From NCBI GenBank assembly GCA_964613745.1, contig CAZTJA010000014.1, positions 1-43,320 on the forward strand: a DNA stretch of 43,320 bases, read 5' to 3'. The DNA comes from CAZTJA01 sp964613745. GTDB taxonomy: Bacteria > Desulfobacterota > Desulfomonilia > Desulfomonilales > Desulfomonilaceae. The translations under genes were made by a program, and so were the position numbers. The stretch's first letter is position 1; each line of letters begins with the position of its first letter. Below the pieces are notes generated by a model, which saw only the letters and a program-made list of their open reading frames with translations, did no database searches and was not told the DNA's origin. Shown here in pieces: positions 34,942-43,176 of this stretch.

Positions 34942-35588
34942 GCATCATAAAAGATTGGAAAGTTTATCTCGTTACCGACAGATTACATGCAAGAGGCCGC
35001 TCTACGCTCGAAATAGTAAAAGCAGCAGTTGAAGGCGGTGTGTCGGTCGTGCAACTAAGAGAGAAAAATTTGGGAACCAGAGATTTTTTGAACGAAGGCC
35101 TTTTGATACGAGATTTTTTGAAAAGTAAGAGCGTTCCACTGATCATAAATGACCGAGTCGATATTGCTTTAGCTCTGGATGCGGACGGAGTGCATGTAGG
35201 ACAGGAAGACATGCCGGTAGATATGGTCCGCAAATTATTGGGACCCGAAAAGATCATCGGTCTATCCATACAGGATCTGTCACAAATCGATGAAATTGCG
35301 ACCGAGAATGCTGATTACATTGCTGTAAGCCCAATCTTTCCTACTCCGACAAAGACCACCGATTCACACTGGGGAATCGACGGATTAATACAGGTACGAC
35401 GTGCTACCGTATTACCCATAGTGGCTATAGGGTCCGTAAACATTGAAAACGCCGGTCACGTTGTACAGGCCGGTGCAGACTCTATCGCTGTGGTGACTGC
35501 AATCGTATCTGCAGATGATCCCGAAACGGCCACAAGGTCACTGGTGAACGAAGTATCTCTGGGCAAAAACATTATTCGGAATGGTTGA
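34938..35588 (+). CDS. thiE: Thiamine-phosphate synthase
   Basis: 216 aa from ATG at 34938, overlapping the thiM stop. VYLVTDRL, VQLREK, INDRVDIALALDADGVHVGQEDMP, GLSI, VSPIFPTPTK and AIGS are the standard ThiE strings. Couples the pyrimidine diphosphate to thiazole phosphate to give thiamine phosphate. The pyrimidine-supply genes (thiC, thiD) are not in this window, so here the pair supports salvage. Overlaps the next gene by eight bases. Confidence 0.96.
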   Translation: MSIIKDWKVYLVTDRLHARGRSTLEIVKAAVEGGVSVVQLREKNLGTRDFLNEGLLIRDFLKSKSVPLIINDRVDIALALDADGVHVGQEDMPVDMVRKLLGPEKIIGLSIQDLSQIDEIATENADYIAVSPIFPTPTKTTDSHWGIDGLIQVRRATVLPIVAIGSVNIENAGHVVQAGADSIAVVTAIVSADDPETATRSLVNEVSLGKNIIRNG

Positions 35589-35967
35589 ACCGGCGAAAAT
35601 TCCAATGACGGCAAATAAGAAAGAGCGTGGTGCTCTGGCTGAAAAACTGGTTACGGACTACCTGCGTCGCAACAAATATTCAATTCTGGAGAACAATTTC
35701 GCCGGAAAAATGGGCGAAGTTGACATAATTTGTGAAAAAGACGGGATTCTTGTTATTGTGGAAGTCCGATCAATGTACCCGGGATCGCCTTACAACCCTA
35801 TATACTCAATAAATTCCCGCAAAAGGTCAAAGATTATTAAGACGGCGTTGCATTACATTAGAACGCATTTTGGCCGTGAAGTCGGGACTAGATTTGATGT
35901 CGCAATTGTTACGCTTGGACAACCTCCCGACATACAGCACTTTGAGAATGCCTTTGAGATGACTTGA
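35581..35967 (+). CDS. yraN: YraN/UPF0102 endonuclease-like protein
   Basis: 128 aa. GALAEKLVTDYLRRNKYSILENNFAGKMGEVDIICEKDGILVIVEVRS is the UPF0102 signature, with the PD-(D/E)xK-like EVD and EVR positions. The function is unknown; a nuclease-like fold involved in DNA maintenance is inferred for the family. The start ATG at 35581 overlaps the end of thiE; an alternative ATG at 35605 lacks a clear ribosome site. Confidence 0.92.
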   Translation: MVEPAKIPMTANKKERGALAEKLVTDYLRRNKYSILENNFAGKMGEVDIICEKDGILVIVEVRSMYPGSPYNPIYSINSRKRSKIIKTALHYIRTHFGREVGTRFDVAIVTLGQPPDIQHFENAFEMT

Positions 35968-36046
35968 ACTTCTTAGAGTGAATTGAGATGAAGAGTGGTT
36001 CAGTCGCTTCAAACCTTAACGTGCACCATGAGTTTTCAGCAATTAT

Positions 36047-36060
36047 TTGCGTTAACGCAA
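36047..36060. promoter_or_regulatory. Perfect 14-bp palindrome (candidate operator)
   Basis: TTGCGTTAACGCAA, an uninterrupted perfect palindrome, 30 bases before the TTG start of the metallo-hydrolase gene. The position suits a repressor binding site; the regulator is not identifiable. Confidence 0.4.
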
Positions 36061-36090
36061 CGATAACTGTTCTTATTCGGAGACCGTCAC

Positions 36091-37014
36091 TTGATCATCA
36101 CGGAAATTTTGCCGGATCTTTTTTTTATCCGACGCGGCTTTCTTAACGGCAATCACCTTGTGTATCGATCCGCCTCCCCAATATTGATCGACACTGCCTA
36201 TAAAACAGGTTCAAAGACCACGTTGCGAGCTTTAAACCGGTTAGGATTAGATCCTTCTGTGATCAGCATGATCATAAGCACCCATTGTCATTGCGATCAC
36301 ATTGGTGGAAATCACTTGCTCCAAGAAATCTCAGGGTGCCAAGTAGCAATGCACGAAACGGGAGGCAGGTTCATCAATCGTAAGGAGGGCAGAGCGACTT
36401 GGTGGGATTACTACGTGCAGGAAGCGGAATTTTTTGACTGTAATATCTTTTTGAACGACGGTGATGAGTTGGTTATCGGTCCTTATGAGTTCACGGTAAT
36501 TCATACACCGGGCCATTCGGCGGATGGCGTCGTACTTTATAGTTCCGAACACAAACTTCTCATATCCTCAGATACGGTGTGGGAAAATGATATGGCAGTG
36601 GTGACGGAGCTTGTGGAAGGAAAACAGACACTGAGTTGGTGGATGGAATCTCTTGAGCGTATCCGAACACTAGATGTTCGGCTCGTATGTCCCGGACATG
36701 GCGATCTGTTTTCAGAATTCAAGCCGGCGGTCCAAAGGACCCAAAAAAGGATTCGCTCTTTCATCGAAAACCCCGAACTAATCGGTAGAGACGTCCTGAA
36801 AAAGATCATAGTCTATACTCTCATGATGAAGAGAGGATTCTTAGAAGCCGATTTCCTTTCTTTCCTGCTCACAACTCCGTGGTACAGGGAGACCGTAGAT
36901 CATTACTTTTCAGAACAATATGAATCGATGTTTGAATCGGTGATGCAGGAATTGATTTCCAAGGGTGTAATCGTTGTAAAAAAAGGCCGCATACTGACAT
37001 CGGTTCGACCTTGA
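36091..37014 (+). CDS. Metallo-beta-lactamase-fold hydrolase
   Basis: 307 aa. Metal ligands are clear: STHCHCDHIGG (HxHxDH; His65, His67, Asp69, His70), the following HTPGHS, ISSDT and CPGHGD. The C-terminal 80 residues form a winged-helix-like tail (LLTTPWYRETVDHYFSEQYESMFESVMQELISKGVIV). Substrate unknown; glyoxalase II-like and beta-lactamase-related hydrolases are the nearest groups. Start TTG at 36091, with GGAG eight bases upstream. It sits behind the palindrome at 36047, so it may be controlled by a local repressor. Confidence 0.88.
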   Translation: MIITEILPDLFFIRRGFLNGNHLVYRSASPILIDTAYKTGSKTTLRALNRLGLDPSVISMIISTHCHCDHIGGNHLLQEISGCQVAMHETGGRFINRKEGRATWWDYYVQEAEFFDCNIFLNDGDELVIGPYEFTVIHTPGHSADGVVLYSSEHKLLISSDTVWENDMAVVTELVEGKQTLSWWMESLERIRTLDVRLVCPGHGDLFSEFKPAVQRTQKRIRSFIENPELIGRDVLKKIIVYTLMMKRGFLEADFLSFLLTTPWYRETVDHYFSEQYESMFESVMQELISKGVIVVKKGRILTSVRP

Positions 37015-37157
37015 ATAGGGGAATATTGGACTGTATTGGAATTCTTGCTCTGGCTTGCCTAGAATTTATCCGGCTCGGATCGAAAAATGCATCCCAGTGT
37101 CTTTGCTAATATTCTTTATTAATAAACCGCCTGTATTGATCCTAAAGGGCTAAAGAA

Positions 37158-37964
37158 TTGAAAAAGCAGAAAATAGTACATCTTTCGGATCTGCATTTCG
37201 GTACCGTGGTTCCTGAGCTTTGTACACCGCTTTACGAAGTGATTGAGAGTGTAGGTCCAGATCTGGTTGCCATATCGGGTGATCTGACCCAGAGAGCTCG
37301 CAAATCCCAATTTGAGGCCGCAGCCTCTTTCTTGGACAAAATTCGGTTCCGAAAATTGATTGTCCCAGGAAATCACGACATACCTCTATGGAATATTTTC
37401 AGAAGATTCTTCAATTCCTTGGATGATTACAAAGCCACAATAACTACGGATCTAGAACCGGTTATTCGGACTGACGGCATGCAGGTTTTAGGAATCAATT
37501 CCACCAGTGCTTTGGAATGGAAAGAGGGTCGTATTTCCGATGATCAGATCGGCAGAATAAGAAAAGCATTTGGGGAACAACAATCAGATGTTTTCAAAGT
37601 TCTCGTGATGCACCACCCCCTAATAGACTGTGTCATCGATAGAGATTTTGACGTTGTAGACGGATCGCAAAGGACATTGGAAATGCTGCTCGATGTCGGT
37701 GTGGATTTAGTTTTAACCGGCCACCTGCACCATCAATACGCTTGTCAGTCAGTGCATGAGAGATCGATTTTGGTAATTCAAGCCGGAACGGCGCTTTCGC
37801 ACCGAACACGAGGATTGCCGAACAGCTTCAATGTACTGGAATTAAATCCCAATGAGGTTACGCTCACTATTTATGAATGGAACGAAAAAGGCAGATTTGA
37901 AGCCGAGAAGATGATGCGCTTCGAGGGTCGAGGGTCATGGAAGCTGGCTGCTCTGGAAAAATAA
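37158..37964 (+). CDS. Calcineurin-like metallophosphoesterase
   Basis: 268 aa. Full motif set: LSDLHFG, SGDLTQRAR, PGNHDIPL, MHHPLI, GHLHHQY. Two-metal phosphoesterase, cytoplasmic; the family includes cyclic-nucleotide phosphodiesterases and UDP-diacylglucosamine hydrolases. Start TTG at 37158 with AAAGGG upstream (37144-37149). It overlaps the lipid-kinase-like gene by 28 bases, so the two are translationally linked; a joint lipid-related role is possible. Confidence 0.92.
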   Translation: MKKQKIVHLSDLHFGTVVPELCTPLYEVIESVGPDLVAISGDLTQRARKSQFEAAASFLDKIRFRKLIVPGNHDIPLWNIFRRFFNSLDDYKATITTDLEPVIRTDGMQVLGINSTSALEWKEGRISDDQIGRIRKAFGEQQSDVFKVLVMHHPLIDCVIDRDFDVVDGSQRTLEMLLDVGVDLVLTGHLHHQYACQSVHERSILVIQAGTALSHRTRGLPNSFNVLELNPNEVTLTIYEWNEKGRFEAEKMMRFEGRGSWKLAALEK

Positions 37965-38887
37965 AGAGCGATAACAAAAAGAGAATCGACATTTTGCTAA
38001 ACCCGAAGGCGGGTACGAGCGGCAACACTGCCGACCACCTAAGGCAATTGTTCGACGCCTGCGACGATCATTTGGTTCTAGTTCATTTATGCAATAACTC
38101 CTTGGATATGGAGTCTTTTTTGGATCAGGCATTGTTCGGGGGAGCAGACATAATCGTAGCGGCCGGCGGAGACGGTACGGTAAGTTCAGTGGCAAGGAAA
38201 CTGGTGGGGAAAACAGCCGCTCTCGGAATATTGCCAATGGGCACTCTGAATCATTTTGCTAAGGATTTGGGTGTTCCTTTAGACATAGAAGAGGCGGTTC
38301 ATGCAATCTGCCGGGGTGAATCCAGAAAAGTCGATGTGGGAGAAGTTAACGGTACATTTTTTATTAACAACGTAAGCCTTGGCTTCTATCCCAAAGTTCT
38401 GAGATTTAGAGATAAACTGAAGCCTTATATCGGAAAGTGGCCGGCAATGATTGCGGCTGTTTTCCAAACCGCCTTTAGACTACCCTTTTTCAAGGTGAAA
38501 CTATTTTGGGACGGCAATCAGGTCCGTAGATTTGCTCCTCTCATTTTTGTGGGAAATAATCCATACGAAATGCACTGGCCTGATGTAGGGAAAAGGTTGT
38601 CTCTGGAAAAAGGTGTACTTTGGGTAATGTTGCTCAGAAGCAATGGGATATTGAGTAATTTAAGATCAGCATGTCTTGCCCTTGTAGGTCGTATGTCTGA
38701 AAATAAAGATGTGGAAGTGCTGGAAATGAAAGAACTCGTTATTCGTTCAAGACGTCGACGTTTTTCATTAGGCGTTGACGGTGAGCTTATCCGACATCGT
38801 GGCACTCTTCGCTTTCAAATTCATCCACAGAAACTCAACGTCATCGTGAAGAATCATTCAGGCTCGGATTTGACAACCGATGCATAA
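37937..38887 (+). CDS. Diacylglycerol-kinase-family lipid kinase
   Basis: 316 aa. LNPKAGTSG, AAGGDGTVSSVARKLVG and LPMGTLNHFAKDLGVP match the DAGK/YegS catalytic fold; GVDGEL and the C-terminal beta-sandwich follow. Phosphorylates a lipid such as diacylglycerol or sphingoid base, at the membrane surface. ATG at 37937 has GAGGGT upstream and lies inside the end of the metallophosphoesterase. The gene's 3' end contains the TTGACA of the promoter for the downstream aroF-pheA leader. Confidence 0.9.
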   Translation: MEAGCSGKIKSDNKKRIDILLNPKAGTSGNTADHLRQLFDACDDHLVLVHLCNNSLDMESFLDQALFGGADIIVAAGGDGTVSSVARKLVGKTAALGILPMGTLNHFAKDLGVPLDIEEAVHAICRGESRKVDVGEVNGTFFINNVSLGFYPKVLRFRDKLKPYIGKWPAMIAAVFQTAFRLPFFKVKLFWDGNQVRRFAPLIFVGNNPYEMHWPDVGKRLSLEKGVLWVMLLRSNGILSNLRSACLALVGRMSENKDVEVLEMKELVIRSRRRRFSLGVDGELIRHRGTLRFQIHPQKLNVIVKNHSGSDLTTDA

Positions 38888-38898
38888 TGAGTTAAGCT
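38870..38898 (+). promoter_or_regulatory. Promoter of the Phe leader and aroF-pheA
   Basis: Perfect TTGACA at 38870-38875, 17-base spacer, TAAGCT at 38893-38898 (a weak -10: T1, A2 and T6 match). It overlaps the stop region of the lipid-kinase gene. Predicted start near 38905, about 23 bases before the leader ATG. Confidence 0.6.
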
Positions 38899-38927
38899 CG
38901 GAATTCAAGACTTTGCCACGGGTGAAC

Positions 38928-39020
38928 ATGTCAGCCATTATTACAAATCAGTCGAAAATCAACCAAGCCGATTTTGAGGCATTCTTTTTTTGCTTTTTTA
39001 TTCCGGATCCGCTCGGATAA
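38928..39020 (+). CDS. Phe-rich leader peptide of an attenuator
   Basis: 30 codons: ATG at 38928, stop TAA at 39018-39020. GGGTGA lies just upstream as a ribosome site. The first 18 codons are mixed; codons 19-24 read FFFCFF (six Phe in total: 16, 19, 20, 21, 23, 24), followed by IPDPLG. This closely parallels E. coli PheL (the leader of pheA, with runs of Phe). The peptide has no other function visible. Its frame differs from the long shadow frame that runs through into aroF-pheA. Translation speed at the Phe codons should reflect the level of charged tRNA-Phe and thereby control the downstream terminator. Confidence 0.82.
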   Translation: MSAIITNQSKINQADFEAFFFCFFIPDPLG

Positions 39021-39114
39021 GCTGAAAAAGTTTGCCCCGGGTGGATCTAAACGGTCCCCCGGGGTTGCGAATATACAAACCCCGAGGATAACTCCTTCGG
39101 GGTTTTTTATTTTT
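39003..39114 (+). promoter_or_regulatory. Transcription attenuator with mutually exclusive stems
   Basis: Pairings seen: 0:1, 39006-39016 with 39037-39047 (11 bp, two G-U); 1:2, CCCCGGG (39035-39041) with CCCGGGG (39058-39064); 2:3, CGGGGTT (39060-39066) with AACCCCG (39078-39084); 3:4, the terminator. Stems 0:1 and 2:3 go together; so do 1:2 and 3:4. A ribosome that reaches the leader stop covers segment 0, freeing segment 1 to pair with 2, so the terminator forms; stalling at Phe codons leaves 0:1 and 2:3. The logic is inferred. Confidence 0.75.
39078..39114 (+). terminator. Attenuator terminator upstream of aroF-pheA
   Basis: AACCCCGAGGA (39078-39088) with TCCTTCGGGGTT (39093-39104), one bulged base, four-base loop, then TTTTATTTTT. 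A strong intrinsic terminator located 19 bases before the aroF-pheA ATG, too close to be an ordinary operon end. Confidence 0.9.
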
Positions 39115-39132
39115 GGAATGTTGGAGTTAACC

Positions 39133-41025
39133 ATGATCCTAGTTCTTAAAAGAGGAATCTCCGACCAGGAGATCGAAGAATTAAAACAGAGATTGCGCAG
39201 TGAGGAATGTCTCATAAAAGAAATAAGGGGAGTGGAGGAGACGATACTGGGTGTCGTTGGAACAGTGCGGAACGATGTACGTTATTTTGAGACTTTGCCG
39301 GGAGTAGTAAAAGTCGTACCGATCTCGAAACCTTACAAATTGGTAAGCCGTGAACTCCATCCTGAACCGAGCCTTGTGAAAGTAGGACCGGTAACCATAG
39401 GGGGAGACAGGCTGGTAGTCATTGCCGGTCCTTGTGCTGTGGAAGAGCGTGATCGGACAATGGAAATTGCTCGGCAGGTCAAGCAGTATGGTGCCGTTCT
39501 TTTCCGAGGAGGAGCGTTCAAGCCGAGAACCTCACCTTATTCGTTTCAGGGACTCGGAGAAGAAGGGCTCAAAATACTTGCTGAAGTTAGAAATGAAACA
39601 GGCATGGGCGTAGTGACCGAAATGACTTCCCCCAGTCAAGCCGATCTCATGTGCAAATACGTAGATGTCGTTCAGATCGGCGCGAGAAATATGCAGAATT
39701 TTGAGTTGCTCAAGAGCGTGGGGCGAATGGGTTTACCGGTCCTTTTGAAACGAGGACTATCCGCGACAATTGAAGAATGGCTTATGTCTGCCGAATACGT
39801 ACTTTCCGAGGGGAACAATCAGGTCATTCTGTGCGAGCGAGGCATCCGAACGTTTGAGAGATTTACCCGAAATACCCTGGATTTAAGTGCCGTTCCGGTC
39901 ATCAAATCCTTGACACATCTGCCCATAATAATTGATCCGAGCCATGCCACCGGCATACGGGACAAAGTAGCGCCCATGGCAAGGGCGGCTGTTGCCGTCG
40001 GGGCGGATGGAATCACCGTTGAGGTCCACACCGACCCCGATAAAGCTTTGTCGGATGGTCCTCAAAGTCTCTACCCGGATCAGTTCAAGCAGCTCATGCG
40101 AGATCTACACGTAATCGCCCCGGTAGTTGGAAAACAGCTCGATTTTCATTACTTGGAAAAAGCTGTGAAATTGTTTGAAACAGGGACTCCTTTGAAGAAG
40201 GAGCACAAGGTCGTCTACTCTGGAGTTCCCGGTTCATTCAGCCACAAGGCATGTGTTCAGTACTTCGGAAACGAGATTTCTGCGGAAGGTCGCGTTTCTT
40301 TCAAGGATATTTTTGAAGCCCTGAGTACGGGCGAAGCTGCGCTCGGCCTCATTCCACTAGAGAATTCTCTGACAGGAAGTCACCATGAAAATTACGATCT
40401 CCTTTTGGAATACGAACTTCAGATCGTAGGTGAGATCACATTGAGGATAGAACACCACATGATTGGGAATTCATCTGATGTAGATCTTGATTCCGTCAAA
40501 CGTGTCTATTCTCACCCGCAAGTATTTGAACAATGCAAGGATTTCCTGAAACTCCATCCCCAGTGGGACCTGATTGCATGCACCGATACTGCAACGGCTG
40601 TTCTGCGGGTAAAAGAGAATGATGATGCTCAGGAAGCTGCTATTGCCGGTAAAGAAGCTTTGGAGCTTTATGGAATGGCTCTCATCAGAGAAAATATAGA
40701 ATCAAGCCCCAGGAATTTCACGCGGTTCGTCCTAATTTCAGCAGGCGAATTTCTCGGTCGCGATAAGAATAAAACATCTCTCATCTTCTCCGTGAGTGAT
40801 CGCCCTGGAAGTCTCCATGAAGTACTCAAGATCTTTGCCGATCACGATATAAACATGGTTAAGCTGGAATCAAGACCTATTCACGGCAAGCCATGGGAAT
40901 ACATGTTTTACACGGATCTTGAAATCAATATTCATCGACCGGAGTATTCGACGGTCCTTGAACAACTAAAAAACTCGACGGAATTCCTAAAAATTTTGGG
41001 AACGTATTCCAAGGGGAGTTGCTGA
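39133..41025 (+). CDS. DAHP synthase / prephenate dehydratase fusion with ACT domain
   Basis: 630 aa from ATG at 39133, which has GGAG six bases upstream and gives the classic N-terminus MILVLKRG. Domain 1 (about 1-70) is the ferredoxin-like N-terminal of type I-beta DAHP synthases; domain 2 (about 71-335) the KDO8P/DAHP barrel (VVIAGPCAVE, FRGGAFKPRTSPYSFQGLG, IDPSHATG, GADGITVEVHTDPDKALSDGPQSL). After a linker, prephenate dehydratase (about 359-535: YSGVPGSFSHKACVQYFG, ENSLTGSHHENYDLL, NFTRFVLI) and an ACT domain (about 547-625) with LESRP, the Phe-binding signature. It joins the entry and the committed Phe steps; no chorismate mutase domain is visible. Phe could act by ACT feedback and by the attenuator upstream. 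Confidence 0.93.
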   Translation: MILVLKRGISDQEIEELKQRLRSEECLIKEIRGVEETILGVVGTVRNDVRYFETLPGVVKVVPISKPYKLVSRELHPEPSLVKVGPVTIGGDRLVVIAGPCAVEERDRTMEIARQVKQYGAVLFRGGAFKPRTSPYSFQGLGEEGLKILAEVRNETGMGVVTEMTSPSQADLMCKYVDVVQIGARNMQNFELLKSVGRMGLPVLLKRGLSATIEEWLMSAEYVLSEGNNQVILCERGIRTFERFTRNTLDLSAVPVIKSLTHLPIIIDPSHATGIRDKVAPMARAAVAVGADGITVEVHTDPDKALSDGPQSLYPDQFKQLMRDLHVIAPVVGKQLDFHYLEKAVKLFETGTPLKKEHKVVYSGVPGSFSHKACVQYFGNEISAEGRVSFKDIFEALSTGEAALGLIPLENSLTGSHHENYDLLLEYELQIVGEITLRIEHHMIGNSSDVDLDSVKRVYSHPQVFEQCKDFLKLHPQWDLIACTDTATAVLRVKENDDAQEAAIAGKEALELYGMALIRENIESSPRNFTRFVLISAGEFLGRDKNKTSLIFSVSDRPGSLHEVLKIFADHDINMVKLESRPIHGKPWEYMFYTDLEINIHRPEYSTVLEQLKNSTEFLKILGTYSKGSC

Positions 41026-41062
41026 ACATAGTCAACGAAAACCGGTATTACGGGACTCTTGC

Positions 41063-42961
41063 TTATTTCGGCTTACCGGTTGAACGCGGCATCTGAGGTT
41101 GAATATTCAGTTCTTCAACTTCTTCAAGAATCATTTCAAGTTTGTAGGAGATCACCTGCAAACGGCTGCGATCAGACGGCCGCACATTCTGGGCACGAGC
41201 GCTAATGAGGTCTTGCACGCAACGAATCATGTCCGGAAGGATATCTGATGTGACGGCGTGACTTACGCCTTCTTCACTTAAATAAGAAGCAACGGCGAAT
41301 AATGTTCTCGGATGAAATCGATCGAGTCCGATCTTCTGGGATATTCCTGTTCTGGCAAGAAGCACCCGTGCGGGCCTCTGTACACGGCTCAACCTGAGGT
41401 GCACACCCAATTCACTCAATTTTTCATGGAGATCGGCCAGCATTTCAGCTCCAGGTAAATCGAGATCGCTTGTCATCTCCAGATCTAGAATGACGGTTTG
41501 GACAGATGCCGGGCCATTTTCTATAAGGTCCATTATGTTGTCCCGGATGGCTTCGGCATTCGCATAAAACAGACCTTCTTCCAATCGGATGATTAATAAC
41601 CCTGGAATGACGGTATTTTCGGGATTCTGTTCAATGTTGGTAAATTGAGGTTGATCAGGCACCTTTCCCAATATGCTCAGCTTTGATTGAGAAGCCCGAC
41701 CTATTACAAGCAACAATGAAAGCATGGCCCCGATTATTACCCCATCCAGAATTCCCAGAATTAAAACTCCCGAAAGAGATCCAACGGCAGTCCAAAATTC
41801 GATTCGACGGAATCTAAAAAGGCGCAACAATGCTTCGGTTTTAAACAAGCCGCGCACCGCGGTGAGTACCACGGCGGCGAGAATTGGTTCCGGTAAATTC
41901 GTGAAAAAGTCCGCAAAATAGATAACGAACACTGCGATGGTTATCGCACAGAATCCATTAGCCAACTGGGTCTTAGCCCTTAACACGTCATTTAAGGCCG
42001 TTCGTGAAAAGCTACCCGCAACAGGGTATCCTTGCGAAAAACCGGCTCCTAAACTGCTAACGCCCAATGCAAGAAGCTCTTGGTTCGGATCAATTCTCGT
42101 CTTATGCTTAGAAGCAAAGGTCCGAGCCATGCTCATTCCTTCAAGATATGAAAGCACGAACGCTCCAACTGCAGTCCGCAATAAATCCGGGATATCGTGT
42201 AACTCGATTTTTGGCACAGCGAATGAAGGGAAACCGTCCGGAATAGTCCCGATTATGTGGACTCCCCGATTTACCAGGTCGGTTAAACTCATAAATACTA
42301 TGGAGCCGAGCACCACAATGAGAGCCCACGGCATTTTTCGATAGAGGTGTTCCCCGGCAATCAGAATGATAATTCCGATCAACCCGATGCCTAAAGAGTA
42401 ATAGTTCACATCTCCCAAATGTATGCCGATATAGTAGAGTCGTTCGAAAAAACCGCCAGTTCCTCCGCCTATTCCAAATAGTTTCCCCAACTGGGTTGCG
42501 GCTATGAATAGACCGGCACCAATCGAAAATCCGACCAACACGGATTCGGAAATAAAGTTGACAATGAATCCTAGTCTCAATGCATAAGAGACGAAAGCGA
42601 ACACGGCAACCATGAGTGCGGTTGCCGCTGCTAATGCGATGTAGTGATCGGATGACCCAATGTTCAGATAGGCGAATCCAGAAGCAAGCAATATCGATAC
42701 TGCCGAGGTTGGACCTACAACAAGTTGTTTCGAAGTTCCAAAGAGTGTGTAAAGAAGCGCAGGTATGATGGACGCATAAAGGCCGGTTTTAGCGGGCAAG
42801 CCGGCTAATTCGGCGTAGGCTATAGCCTCGGGAATGGTAAAGGCTGCCAGTGTGATGCCCGCCATAATGTCGGTTCGCAGCCAACCAGGGTTGTAGGCCG
42901 GCAGCCAGTGTACTATCGGGAGGATCCGAGCAAAAGAATCGGATAATGTGCTATGCTTCAT
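41063..42961 (-). CDS. SulP-family anion transporter with C-terminal STAS domain
   Basis: 632 aa from ATG at 42961 (GGAG five bases upstream; a TTG three bases earlier is less likely). DIMAGITLAAFTIPEAIAYAELAGLPAKTGLYASIIP is the SulP entry signature; about 12 membrane helices follow, with SLGAGFSQGYPVAGSFSRTALN. The STAS part (about 445-560) has ILDLEMTSDLDLPGAEML; the usual phosphoacceptor Ser is not present. A helical tail follows. SulP proteins carry sulfate, bicarbonate or other anions; sulfate uptake would suit a sulfate reducer, but the substrate is not set by sequence. Convergent with aroF-pheA. Confidence 0.93.
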   Translation of the reverse strand: MKHSTLSDSFARILPIVHWLPAYNPGWLRTDIMAGITLAAFTIPEAIAYAELAGLPAKTGLYASIIPALLYTLFGTSKQLVVGPTSAVSILLASGFAYLNIGSSDHYIALAAATALMVAVFAFVSYALRLGFIVNFISESVLVGFSIGAGLFIAATQLGKLFGIGGGTGGFFERLYYIGIHLGDVNYYSLGIGLIGIIILIAGEHLYRKMPWALIVVLGSIVFMSLTDLVNRGVHIIGTIPDGFPSFAVPKIELHDIPDLLRTAVGAFVLSYLEGMSMARTFASKHKTRIDPNQELLALGVSSLGAGFSQGYPVAGSFSRTALNDVLRAKTQLANGFCAITIAVFVIYFADFFTNLPEPILAAVVLTAVRGLFKTEALLRLFRFRRIEFWTAVGSLSGVLILGILDGVIIGAMLSLLLVIGRASQSKLSILGKVPDQPQFTNIEQNPENTVIPGLLIIRLEEGLFYANAEAIRDNIMDLIENGPASVQTVILDLEMTSDLDLPGAEMLADLHEKLSELGVHLRLSRVQRPARVLLARTGISQKIGLDRFHPRTLFAVASYLSEEGVSHAVTSDILPDMIRCVQDLISARAQNVRPSDRSRLQVISYKLEMILEEVEELNIQPQMPRSTGKPK

Positions 42962-43176
42962 CAATTCTCCCGGACCGTATTAAACTATCGATTTACTAAG
43001 GAAAATCATTACCAATCCTTGTCTCAGGAGAATTTACAGGGTCATAAATTGTGCCATATCCCGGGCACGAAACATCACTCTATATATGGATATTAGCATA
43101 TATGAAAGTAGTCGCGCTTTCAAGCCTTTAATGTGGAAGACGATCGTCTCAAGAATCTATTGAAATATGTGGAATG

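Noticed and set aside
38974..39132. Long in-frame extension of aroF-pheA to a TTG at 38974 that also begins with Phe residues
   Set aside because: It would translate through the attenuator and terminator, has no ribosome site, and the fit of ATG 39133 with GGAG upstream and a typical DAHP synthase N-terminus is far better. The real Phe peptide is in another frame with its own start and stop.
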